Source: Methanolobus psychrophilus R15 (GTDB taxonomy: Archaea; Halobacteriota; Methanosarcinia; Methanosarcinales; Methanosarcinaceae). From it: a DNA stretch of 64,000 nucleotides. The stretch covers positions 1,116,001-1,180,000 of the forward strand of contig CP003083.1 of the NCBI GenBank assembly GCA_000306725.1, in the 5' to 3' direction. The notes under the pieces were generated by a model. The model was not told where the DNA came from, ran no database searches, and worked only from the letters and a program-made list of their open reading frames with translations. The position numbers and the translations under genes were made by a program. The first letter of the stretch is position 1. Each line of letters begins with the position of its first letter. Of this stretch, positions 37,560 through 45,033 are shown in pieces.

Positions 37560-38483
37560 ATGGCAGGAGGGTATCTCTCGGACCATCTTGGCAGCACTAC
37601 TTTGCTTGTCAACGAGAGTGGCCTTGAGGTCGAGCGGACAGAGTACTTCCCGTACGGTCAGGTGCAGTCAGGTGGATTGGAGAAGTATGGATTTACCGGA
37701 CAGGAGAATGATATTGATATTGATACTGGGTTGATGTACTATGGTGCAAGGTACTATTCACCGGAGTACAGGATTTTCATACAGCCGGATACGATGCTGC
37801 CGGACCCGTACAATCCTCAGGCTCTGAACAGGTATGCTTATGCGCTGAATAATCCGGTGAAGTATACTGATCCGAGCGGGCATATACCACAGCTTGCAGC
37901 ATTAGTTGGTGGACTCATATTAGTTGCCAGAGTAATGTCGGTCATTTCTATTGTGAGTGATATAAAAGCTTGGAATAACTACGAGATAAGCACTGAGGAA
38001 TTGATAGCCAACTCTGCATTTAATGGGCTAGGTTGTATAGGAGGAGGATCTCTTAAAATATTTGGTGGTACAACATACATACAAGGTTTAAGTAAGGTAT
38101 ACCAAAAGGATAAACAAATGGGAGTTGCTGTTGCGATTGTAAAAGGCATACGTGCTACTTTTGATGATGTGGCTGTATTCACTGCTAAGGATGGACCACT
38201 TGCATTAGGAAAATATGCAGTCGATAATATAGGTTCGGGTATAGGAGCTACAATTGAAGAAAATACTGCCGGAAGAACAAGACTGGGTGATACATCAAGC
38301 AGTATCAAAGCTTCAGTTTCAAACGCTGCAAGTAGTACCAAGACTTCAATTTCAAGCGCCACAAGTAATATCAGTTCTTCAATTTCAAGCGCTGCAAGTA
38401 GTATTAGCTCTTCAGTTTCAAGCGCCGCAAGTAGTGCTAAAGCTGTAGTCGGAAACACAATAAACCGCTTATTAAGAAAGTGA
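37560..38483 (+). CDS. Orphan RHS core with unknown C-terminal tip (toxin-like)
   Basis: A 307-residue protein. Residues 4-108 are an almost complete RHS-repeat-associated core: YLSDHLGSTTLLVNESGLE, TEYFPYGQV, FTGQEN, DTGLMYYGARYYSPEYRIFIQPD, then NPQALNRYAYALNNPV and DPSGH, which marks the usual core/tip border. The tip (109-307) is not a domain I know: a hydrophobic stretch (111-131), Gly-rich segments and a Ser/Ala/Ile repeat of 11 residues. The frame runs upstream to 37419, but that part covers the pfkC promoter and lacks RHS features, so I start at the ATG at 37560. The N-terminal YD-repeat shell and secretion signal are missing, so this is an orphan tip cassette; expression is unproven. 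Confidence 0.6.
   Translation: MAGGYLSDHLGSTTLLVNESGLEVERTEYFPYGQVQSGGLEKYGFTGQENDIDIDTGLMYYGARYYSPEYRIFIQPDTMLPDPYNPQALNRYAYALNNPVKYTDPSGHIPQLAALVGGLILVARVMSVISIVSDIKAWNNYEISTEELIANSAFNGLGCIGGGSLKIFGGTTYIQGLSKVYQKDKQMGVAVAIVKGIRATFDDVAVFTAKDGPLALGKYAVDNIGSGIGATIEENTAGRTRLGDTSSSIKASVSNAASSTKTSISSATSNISSSISSAASSISSSVSSAASSAKAVVGNTINRLLRK
37570..37683 (+). repeat. RHS core direct repeat, copy 1
   Basis: This 114-base block matches 39417-39530 with about 94 identical positions by eye and no gap. It encodes the YLSDHLGS...PYG part of the core. Homology stops abruptly after the codons for GLE. Such shared core blocks allow recombination that swaps tips. Confidence 0.8.
38317..38448 (+). repeat. 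Four 33-bp tandem repeats in the RHS tip
   Basis: Four consecutive 33-base units begin at 38317, 38350, 38383 and 38416, each opening TTTCAA(A/G)CGC. They encode an 11-residue unit of the form SISSAASSISS. An 11-residue period suits a long amphipathic helix or right-handed coiled coil. The units differ mainly at third codon positions, so they are not a very recent expansion. Confidence 0.85.
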
Positions 38484-38563
38484 GATTGATAACAGATATA
38501 CATATTGATGTAAGCATGCAACTACCAATGAATAGGAATCGTAGAACACTTTAAGGTGATCTG

Positions 38564-39151
38564 ATGGAGATAACACAGTTGACAGAATTAGAACTCACGA
38601 CTAGAATCCCAAAGGAGAAACTGGTGCCCGCTATCTGCGATTTCTATTGGGACATGGGTCATAAAAAAATAGTATTAACTAGAGGTTCAGATGATGATGA
38701 AACTTTAGAAGATTACGATCCAGTGAAGGGAATTGAAAATATAGGTCAAATATCAGAAATTTCGGTTTTGACACGCAAACAAAAGAGAAAAAAACTGGGA
38801 TTTGGTTCTGTGCAAATAACCATTAAAGGAGGGATATTTGAAATTAAAATAACGTGGGGTGTAGAGATGAAAAGGAGAGTGTTTCATCTATATGCAGTTT
38901 ATGTCTTAGTTTCTTTTATTGTTTCGATATATTATGGTTGGAACATGTGTCCCATTGATTCTTTTTGGCGCAAGTATTGTGCCGCTTTATTCGCAACAGC
39001 TTTTATATTCATTTTGATTTTACCGGCTTACTATTCATTCAATCGTTCAATTGAGAAAATCAATTCACATCCAAGCACAGAGAGATACAAAACGGATTTT
39101 GAAGAGTTCATTCGCAAAAAGGAGAAGGAATTGCTCTCTGAGAGATATTGA
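38564..39151 (+). CDS. Two-TM membrane protein, candidate immunity protein of the RHS tip
   Basis: A 195-residue protein with a soluble acidic N-terminal part (1-105), two transmembrane helices (about 107-125 and 138-158) and a charged tail ending KKEKELLSERY. I know no homologous domain. A strong ribosome binding site AAGGTGAT lies 3 bases before the ATG. It follows the RHS tip gene at 80 bases on the same strand, the place where immunity genes sit in RHS loci. Its DNA is visibly more AT-rich than its neighbours, as is common for tip/immunity cassettes. Immunity function is inference from position only. Confidence 0.55.
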   Translation: MEITQLTELELTTRIPKEKLVPAICDFYWDMGHKKIVLTRGSDDDETLEDYDPVKGIENIGQISEISVLTRKQKRKKLGFGSVQITIKGGIFEIKITWGVEMKRRVFHLYAVYVLVSFIVSIYYGWNMCPIDSFWRKYCAALFATAFIFILILPAYYSFNRSIEKINSHPSTERYKTDFEEFIRKKEKELLSERY

Positions 39152-39531
39152 GTGGATGAAATTAATCCAGGCATAATCACCGCTCCAGTCATCAACGACG
39201 CAAACCAGTTAAGTGAGGTCCGTTATTCGGGTAACAGTTCCCTTGTGGAGAAGTACTGGTATGATGCCAACGGCAAGAGGGTAAAGAAACAGAATGCTGA
39301 GGGTCAGTTTAGCTACTATGTCAACCAGTTTTACGAGATCGAGAATGGCACAGCAACCAGCTACTTCTTCCGTGACGACGAGCGCATAGCCAAGCAGACA
39401 GCCGAAGGCATGGAGTGGTATCTCTCGGATCATCTGGGCAGCACCACTTTGCTCGTCAACGAGAGCGGGCTTGAAGTCGAAAGCACTGAGTATTACCCAT
39501 ACGGCTAGGTGCAGTCAGATGGTCTGGAAAA
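39152..39531 (+). pseudogene. Broken second RHS fragment (YD repeat and start of core)
   Basis: From about 39165 the frame encodes RHS/YD-repeat sequence (RYSGNSSLVEKYWYDANGKR, then FSYYVNQFYEIENG and FFRDDERIAKQTAEG) leading into the core (YLSDHLGSTTLLVNESGLEV). An in-frame TAG at 39506-39508 replaces the CAG of the first copy, and RHS homology ends at about 39530, soon after. There is no own start signal; the frame merely opens after the stop of the membrane protein. GC content is higher than in the tip and immunity genes. It looks like the leftover of the resident RHS gene. Confidence 0.75.
39417..39530 (+). repeat. RHS core direct repeat, copy 2
   Basis: Second copy of the 114-base core block, 1847 bases after the first. 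It carries the change from CAG to TAG and ends within the codons after GLE. Confidence 0.8.
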
Positions 39532-39568
39532 TATGTTTTTTGCAGCCATGTCAGCTACAGAACCGGCC

Positions 39569-40510
39569 TCACAAAAGACCGGTCGTCTCATCCATGCCAA
39601 GCATTATGTTCATGTTCTGGATAGCCGCACCTGAGGCACCTTTCCAGAGATTGTCCAGGCGGGATATTACCTGTATCTGCTCCCCGTTACCGTAAATGTA
39701 GAGGTCCAGATAGTTGGTGTCGTTGCTTCCCTGCACATCAAACGCATTTTCCACCAGATATTTTGTCTCATCGACTGCATGAATGCGGATGAAGATAGAG
39801 TTGCCATAATACTTCTGATAGAGCTCATACAGGCCCTGCTTCGTCAGGGGTTTTTCCAGATCCTTCACGGACAGGGGCAGTGTGACAGCCAGTCCCCTTG
39901 GATAATTGGAAACCACCGGCATGAAAATGGGCTTGACTTTAAGACCGGAGTGGACCATTATCTCAGGCACATGCTTGTGGTTCAGCCCCAGAGCGTACTG
40001 CCTTGGTGCTTTGTATGCCCTTTCTGTCGTAGTCTCATAGGTCTCGATCATCTTTTTCCCGCCGCCGGTATATCCGGTGATGGAGAACAGCGGGACAGCT
40101 GTTTCCCGGGAAATGATGCCTTCCTCAAGCAGGGGATACAGGGCAACTATGGACGCCGTTGCATGGCAGCCGGGATTGGAGACCCTGCTTGCTCCGGCAA
40201 TCTTATTCCTGTGTGCGGCGGAGAGCTCGGGAAGCCCGTAAGCCCATGTTTCACTCACCCGGTTGGCTGTGGATGCATCAATTATCTTTGTATTCGGGTT
40301 TGTGATCAAACCTACCGCCTCTGCGACCGCTTCATCCGGCAGGCACAGGAATACCAAATCGGCCTCATTGAGCAGCTTCTTCCTTAATTCTTTGTCGTGG
40401 CGTTTCTCATAGGGGATTTCCAGAATCTCCACTTCCGGATGATCCGCCAGACGCTCGTTCACCAGCAGACCTGTAGTCCCGTGCTGGCCGTCCACATATA
40501 TCTTGCACAT
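39569..40510 (-). CDS. argC: N-acetyl-gamma-glutamyl-phosphate reductase, type 2
   Basis: A 313-residue enzyme of arginine biosynthesis: NADPH-dependent reduction of N-acetylglutamyl phosphate. The catalytic cysteine is C115 in SNPGCHATAS. The sequence is of the short type 2 ArgC, with KIYVDGQHGTTGLLVNERL at the start, LCLPDEAVAEAV, STANRV and SITGYTGGGKKMIETYE, rather than the longer type 1 common in archaea. GAGGA stands 6 bases before the ATG at 40510; the open frame upstream to 40558 is unused. It follows argJ at 16 bases. Confidence 0.9.
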   Translation of the reverse strand: MCKIYVDGQHGTTGLLVNERLADHPEVEILEIPYEKRHDKELRKKLLNEADLVFLCLPDEAVAEAVGLITNPNTKIIDASTANRVSETWAYGLPELSAAHRNKIAGASRVSNPGCHATASIVALYPLLEEGIISRETAVPLFSITGYTGGGKKMIETYETTTERAYKAPRQYALGLNHKHVPEIMVHSGLKVKPIFMPVVSNYPRGLAVTLPLSVKDLEKPLTKQGLYELYQKYYGNSIFIRIHAVDETKYLVENAFDVQGSNDTNYLDLYIYGNGEQIQVISRLDNLWKGASGAAIQNMNIMLGMDETTGLL

Positions 40511-40526
40511 TGTCTTCCTCAACAGA

Positions 40527-41711
40527 TCAGGTCGTATAATCAGCGTTGATCCTAACATAATCGTAGGTCAGGTCACAGCCCCAGGCGGTTGCGCTCTCGT
40601 GTCCCATGCCAAGGTCGGTTATGATGAAAACCTCGTCCTGGGACATGATGGATTTCAGCTGGGCCAGCGTAGCCTCGTCGTTGCGTACAACCTTACCGCT
40701 CTTCACAAGCTCCACTACCTCAGTGCCAGCTGAGAATGACAGGGAGATCTTCGTCTGGTCCATATTGGCACCGGAATAGCCGGCTGCAACTACGATGCGG
40801 CCCCAGTTGGGGTCCTTACCAAAGATAGCGGATTTCACCAGCGGGGAGCGGACTATTGATTTTGCAACAAGGCGGGCATCCTCCACTGTGGCTGCACCGG
40901 TTACTTTTGACTCGATCAGCTTTGTGGCTCCTTCACCATCAACAGCTATCATCTTGGCAAGCTCGGTCAGCACAAGATCAAGACCGGACTGGAAATCTGC
41001 AATCTCAGGACCGATACCTGAGCTTCCGGTAGCTGTCAGCAGCGCCATGTCATTACAACTGGTGTCACCATCCACAACCACCATATTGAAGCTCTTGTCC
41101 ACGGCTGTTGTGAGAGCTGACTGCAGTTCTTTCGACGGGATTTGGGCATCGGTGTAGATAAAGGCAAGCATGGTGCCCATGTTGGGCTCGATCATTCCTG
41201 AACCCTTGGCAATACCTGCGATACGGATACCGGATTCCATCTCAATGGCTATCTCCTTGGGAACTGTGTCAGTGGTCATGATCGCACGTGCTGCCCTCAT
41301 GCTGGCTGCTGCATCCTCGCCCATGGAGTCCAGCGCTTCCTGAAGATGAGCACTGATCCAGTCAGTATCGAGTTTGCGCCCCACTACACCTGTTGAGGAC
41401 ACGCCTATAAGCTCCTCGTCAACTCCTAGCCTGGATGCCAGCAGGGAAGCCATGGTCCTTGCATCAGCCATGCCCTGCTCGCCCGTGAAAGCATTGGCAT
41501 TGCCACTGTTAACGATGACGCCTGAGAGCCTGCCGGTCTTTGCCAGACGCTCCCTAGTAAGCATCAAAGGAGCTGCAATGACCTTGTTCCTGGTAAAGGC
41601 CCCGGCAGCGTTTCCTTCTGCCTGTATGACCGCAATTCCCATCTTCCCGGGTTTGATGCCGCCGGCACGTACGCCCTTAACCGCACATATACCGCCTTCA
41701 ATGAAGTTCAT
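40527..41711 (-). CDS. argJ: Glutamate N-acetyltransferase / amino-acid acetyltransferase
   Basis: A 394-residue ornithine acetyltransferase. The self-cleavage site and nucleophile lie in MIEPNMGTMLAFIYTD (T180), where the precursor splits into alpha and beta chains. It moves acetyl from N-acetylornithine to glutamate and thus closes the cyclic arginine pathway; some forms also use acetyl-CoA. GGGGGATC precedes the ATG at 41711, ten bases after the CBS gene stop. Order CBS, argJ, argC on one strand indicates an operon. Confidence 0.95.
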   Translation of the reverse strand: MNFIEGGICAVKGVRAGGIKPGKMGIAVIQAEGNAAGAFTRNKVIAAPLMLTRERLAKTGRLSGVIVNSGNANAFTGEQGMADARTMASLLASRLGVDEELIGVSSTGVVGRKLDTDWISAHLQEALDSMGEDAAASMRAARAIMTTDTVPKEIAIEMESGIRIAGIAKGSGMIEPNMGTMLAFIYTDAQIPSKELQSALTTAVDKSFNMVVVDGDTSCNDMALLTATGSSGIGPEIADFQSGLDLVLTELAKMIAVDGEGATKLIESKVTGAATVEDARLVAKSIVRSPLVKSAIFGKDPNWGRIVVAAGYSGANMDQTKISLSFSAGTEVVELVKSGKVVRNDEATLAQLKSIMSQDEVFIITDLGMGHESATAWGCDLTYDYVRINADYTT

Positions 41712-41721
41712 ATGATCCCCC

Positions 41722-42186
41722 TTATAATTTGCCAAGTCCGCGGATAATGTCACCGCGGGTAACGATACCGACCATCAGGCCGCCTTCCATGACCGGAAGC
41801 CTGTTTATCTTATGTTTTGTGATGAGCGCGGAAGCCTTCTCTATGGAATCTTCCGGAGAGACCGTGTGTACTTTCTTGTTCATGATCTCTTCCACTGACT
41901 TTGAGCCCACGTCGTCGAGCATACGTTTTGTTTCTTCCCAGTTGATCAGTTCCCTGATAGGCACCTCGAATACCTCAAGCGGGCTGGGGAGCCAGAGTCC
42001 GGTACGGTCCGGGACCTCGAGCAGTTTGAGCAGGTCGCCTTCGGACACAATGCCAACGACTTTACCCCCATCCACAACAGGAAGCCCGCTTATGTTGTTC
42101 TGCTTGAGCAGCCGTGCAACATCCCCGATAGTATCCTCAGGGCTGCATACAACGACATCCGGATTCATCACATCTTTAACTTTCAT
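41722..42186 (-). CDS. Tandem CBS-domain protein
   Basis: A 154-residue protein made of two CBS domains: MKVKDVMNPDVVVCSPEDTI...GLPVVDGGKVVGIVSEGDLL, then VEEIMNKKVHTVSPEDSI...RLPVMEGGLMVGIVTRGDII. CBS pairs bind adenosine nucleotides or S-adenosylmethionine and act as energy or methylation sensors. No effector domain is present. Being the first gene in front of argJ-argC suggests it adjusts arginine synthesis, which is inference. A TATA-like TTTTAATA lies on the minus strand near 42340. Confidence 0.88.
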   Translation of the reverse strand: MKVKDVMNPDVVVCSPEDTIGDVARLLKQNNISGLPVVDGGKVVGIVSEGDLLKLLEVPDRTGLWLPSPLEVFEVPIRELINWEETKRMLDDVGSKSVEEIMNKKVHTVSPEDSIEKASALITKHKINRLPVMEGGLMVGIVTRGDIIRGLGKL

Positions 42187-42577
42187 GGATATACCTATTG
42201 CTTAATTCTATTTCAGCATTGCCAGCCTGTGCTTAAAGAACTGCTGTCATAAGGCTCTCGTGGGATAACATCCCGATTCACAATGATCATGATCTTCTTT
42301 TCTGAAAATTAGAGGTAAAGCTCCACAAGACGTATTAAAATCTCCTGGACACCTGTGAGCCCGAAGCCACATGCCTTTTGAATGAAACAGGTTTCAACCA
42401 GTAATCTGCATGGGAGTTCGATAACCTTCAGCTCCCGCGCAATCCTGAAGCACCGATGATTCCTGCGCTTATCATGATGTCACTACATGTTTATTATGAG
42501 CTACTGAGGAAGCCATGATTGCAGCACTATAATGGTTGCGCTTTGGCACTGTGAGAGAAAGAGAGGAGATTGTTTAG
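42187..42577. other. 391-base intergenic stretch without a gene
   Basis: No open frame of note and no RNA gene is recognisable. On the minus strand it should contain the promoter of the CBS-argJ-argC operon (TTTTAATA near 42340). The right end borders the IS1-like element. Confidence 0.5.
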
Positions 42578-43328
42578 GGTGATTGTTTGCCGACTACCCA
42601 TAATAAAGGAAAAGGGCATTGTTAATTAAGTATAGTTAGTTCATTATTTCTATACTTCATCAAAAGAAGAACAGAGTATTTTAGCATTTCAAGACTCTTA
42701 GTATAACATTTTGTTTTTCTTCGTAATCTTGCCAGAAAGTGCCTGAATATGCTGTTATATCCTTCCACTGTATAGGTTTCTGCTTTTGATCGTGTATGAA
42801 CCTCATCTGGAAGAAACTCTGCATATGCTTTCCAGTTATCGGTCATCACTTTCCCTATCTCTTTCTTCTCTAGTTTCTCCCAGAGCTTTTGTCCTGTTTT
42901 GGTTCCCCTGCTACCAAAAGAGCAGTTGATGAATTTTTTCCCAGCTCTATCAACAGCAATCCAGATCCAACAATATTTTTTTTGTTTCCAATATAAGTAT
43001 GCATTTCGTCTAATTCAACGATCTCTATCTCGTTTTCGCTTTTTAGATCCTCTAATTCCTGTCCGAATGTCTTTATCCAATTTTGAACCGAAACATGACT
43101 TACTCCTAAAAAACGTCCTATTGAACGAAATCCCAATCCTTCAAGGTATAGCTGTAAAGCTTGTCTTTTAACGGAGGGAGGAGAGGCAGTAGACTTAAGT
43201 TCTACTGTATAATTGTATCTACATTCATGGCATTGATAGCGTTGGAGTCCATTGATTTTACCGTTCTTTTTGTTATTAAAGCTATTGCACTTGGGACAAT
43301 TCACGCTTTATGTGTAGGCAATCATAAT
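42578..43328 (-). mobile_element. IS1-family insertion sequence
   Basis: About 750 bases carrying an InsA/InsB-like transposase. The left end GGTGATTGTTTGCCGACTAC resembles the reverse complement of the right end (TATGATTGCCTACACATAAA), giving imperfect terminal inverted repeats. Boundaries are accurate to a few bases only. No target-site duplication could be found by eye, so flanking bases may have diverged or the ends be slightly off. The element separates the CBS-arg operon from the SIMPL gene. Confidence 0.75.
42622..43304 (-). CDS. IS1-family transposase, probably made by -1 frameshifting
   Basis: The first frame (43304 down to 42870) encodes an InsA-like zinc ribbon (CPKCNSFNNKKNGKINGLQR...CHEC), a helix-turn-helix (GFRSIGRFLGVSHVSVQNWI) and the start of the catalytic domain (IVELDEMHTYIGNKKN). 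In the -1 frame the catalytic domain continues without a stop as YCWIWIAVDRAGKKF to MTDNWKAYAEFLPDEVH and a C-terminal KTKCYTKSLEMLKYS. The join falls at an A8 run (plus-strand T8, 42976-42983), a slippery site A-AAA-AAT. The fused product would be 227 residues, the usual size. A plain decay mutation in the run is the alternative. Confidence 0.8.
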
Positions 43329-43534
43329 ATATAACTATATATACTTACCAATGCCAGGAAAAGTAGTATCTTGATTGATCAAAGATTGGGGATTGCTGAA
43401 GACCATCTGTGTCAACTGGCGGATTCTGAATAGCTGATACATTGACCAGAGAAGTTGCAAACAACGCATTCGTCATTCTGCAACTCCTGATCTTTTGTAG
43501 AGTGCAGTGTTCAAACCACTTAGGTCTGAGTTTC
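43329..43534. other. Short stretch between IS element and SIMPL gene
   Basis: About 200 bases with a 65-codon minus-strand frame that overlaps the SIMPL stop and has no recognisable features. I see no convincing gene, promoter or RNA here. Confidence 0.4.
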
Positions 43535-44269
43535 TTATCCAATGTAGTATGTAACCTGTACTGACATTGAAACGGTAGACTCGCCAGGCTGAATTGGAGT
43601 AGAACCTGCTCCTGAGTCCTTTGCTTCTTCTATCATTGCGTAGTACATTCTGGGGGCGCCATTCTCACTTATAGATGATGTCTGCACACCAGTTATCTCA
43701 ACACCCAGGCTTCCGGCAAGCATATCGGCTTTTGATGCCGCATCAGCAACTGCTGCATTTACAAGCTCTTCACGAAGCTTTTTTTGCATATCATTTGAAA
43801 CTGAGAAGGAAATGCTTCCTATCTGATTGGCTCCGGCAGCCGTGGACCTGTCGATGATATCACCTAGCTTATCGAGATTTGTGGTTGTGATCTGCACGTT
43901 ATTGGAAGCTGAGTACCCGACAATAACTGGCTTGCCATCGTAGTTGTATTCAGGATACACGGAAACATAGGATGTCTGGATTTCTTTGTCCTGCAATCCA
44001 AGAGCTTTTAGCTCTCTGATAACAGCGCTCATCAAGGCCGCATTCTCATCGGCAGCTCCCTTTGCTGTTGAGTTCTGGACCACAACACCAATACTCAATG
44101 TTGCGGTATCAGGCACAACTTTTTGTTCAGCGTACCCGTTCATGGAAATAGTATTTGCTGGATCCTTTTCAGATGCGTTCTGTGAAACAGCGTATATCGC
44201 TACTGACATCAGCACCAGAACAATTGAAAGTGCAATGATAACATAATAAGATTTATTTTCTTGTGACAT
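43535..44269 (-). CDS. SIMPL-domain (DUF541) protein, membrane-anchored
   Basis: A protein of 244 residues. An N-terminal transmembrane helix (about 8-28) anchors an extracytoplasmic SIMPL domain: ISMNGYAEQKVVPDTATLSI, TSYVSVYPEYNYDGKPVIVGY and the C-terminal STVSMSVQVTYYI strand. The family (related to bacterial periplasmic BP26/OmpH-like proteins) is widespread but lacks a firm biochemical role. AAGGAGA lies 9 bases before the ATG at 44269; a GTG two codons upstream is a poorer choice because the spacing would be 3. Confidence 0.82.
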   Translation of the reverse strand: MSQENKSYYVIIALSIVLVLMSVAIYAVSQNASEKDPANTISMNGYAEQKVVPDTATLSIGVVVQNSTAKGAADENAALMSAVIRELKALGLQDKEIQTSYVSVYPEYNYDGKPVIVGYSASNNVQITTTNLDKLGDIIDRSTAAGANQIGSISFSVSNDMQKKLREELVNAAVADAASKADMLAGSLGVEITGVQTSSISENGAPRMYYAMIEEAKDSGAGSTPIQPGESTVSMSVQVTYYIG

Positions 44270-44571
44270 TTTCACATTCTCCTTGTCAATGCTTTGTTAA
44301 TTGACAAATATAGCCAATTTTGACAAATCATAAAAGGACCTGCACATATTAAATAATTGTCTAAACTTCAACTACGTTTGCAGTTATGAAAGTAACAAGA
44401 TACTGAAGGCAAACAATACACAAATTAAGGCTCTGTAGAAATCCGATTCAAATCAACATCCTCTGTCCACAAAAGCCAACCTGATCTCACATGAAATGGA
44501 AAATGTCAGCAATTACAAAAATAGAATCCGATGGTCGGCTGAACCATCCTTTAATTGTTATTTGACTTCGA

Positions 44572-45033
44572 TTACATAAAACCGAACAACTGCGACACTT
44601 TCACTACTACATTCGCGACGGTGTACTTGACAGTATTTACAAAGCCCACGGGTTCGATCACTATCTCTCCGTTGTCTTTTGCAGCAATGAACTCTTGCAG
44701 TGGGTTCTGTGAATTAAGGATTGTTCTTACTGTAGCTTCATTTGCTCCTACGACCATCGTTGCATCGAATTCGGTATTTTCATCAACTGCTTCAAATGTA
44801 GTGATATACGCGTCTTCAGTGATTGCTTTAATGTATCTCTCTTCTCCGTCATCGGTAACAATTACCAGCTGGATGACCTCGTTCCCCAGGAGGGATTTCA
44901 GGTAAGAAGGTACATATTCGGCGTTCTGGTTATATTCGTTAACCTTATTATCGAGATCATTGACAATATCAGCGCTTGCCACCGGAATAAAGACCGTTAG
45001 CAGCAACATTAATGTAACTAATATCTTTTTCAT
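44572..45033 (-). CDS. Secreted small protein with SCP2-like domain
   Basis: A 153-residue protein with a clear signal peptide (about 1-21, ending ASA). The rest reads as one alpha/beta domain; DATMVVGANEATVRTILNSQ, then FIAAKDNGEIVIEPVGFVNT, is the pattern of SCP2-like lipid-binding proteins, a weak but recognisable match. If right, it binds a hydrophobic ligand outside the membrane. It lies alone on the minus strand, with a purine-rich binding site (GGAGGAAG) 6 bases before the ATG. Confidence 0.6.
   Translation of the reverse strand: MKKILVTLMLLLTVFIPVASADIVNDLDNKVNEYNQNAEYVPSYLKSLLGNEVIQLVIVTDDGEERYIKAITEDAYITTFEAVDENTEFDATMVVGANEATVRTILNSQNPLQEFIAAKDNGEIVIEPVGFVNTVKYTVANVVVKVSQLFGFM

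Noticed and set aside
38317-38448. CRISPR-like array
   Set aside because: The 33-bp units are contiguous with no unique spacers and are in coding phase, so they are protein repeats.
37979-38521. 180-codon minus-strand frame under the RHS tip
   Set aside because: Antisense of the Ser/Ala repeat region and tip; no start signal and no features.
42560-43345. Target-site duplication of the IS1-like element
   Set aside because: I compared 8-9 bases on either side of the likely ends and found no match, so none is claimed.
43345-43542. 65-codon minus-strand frame next to the IS element
   Set aside because: No domain, no ribosome binding site of its own, and overlap with the SIMPL stop; not supportable as a gene.
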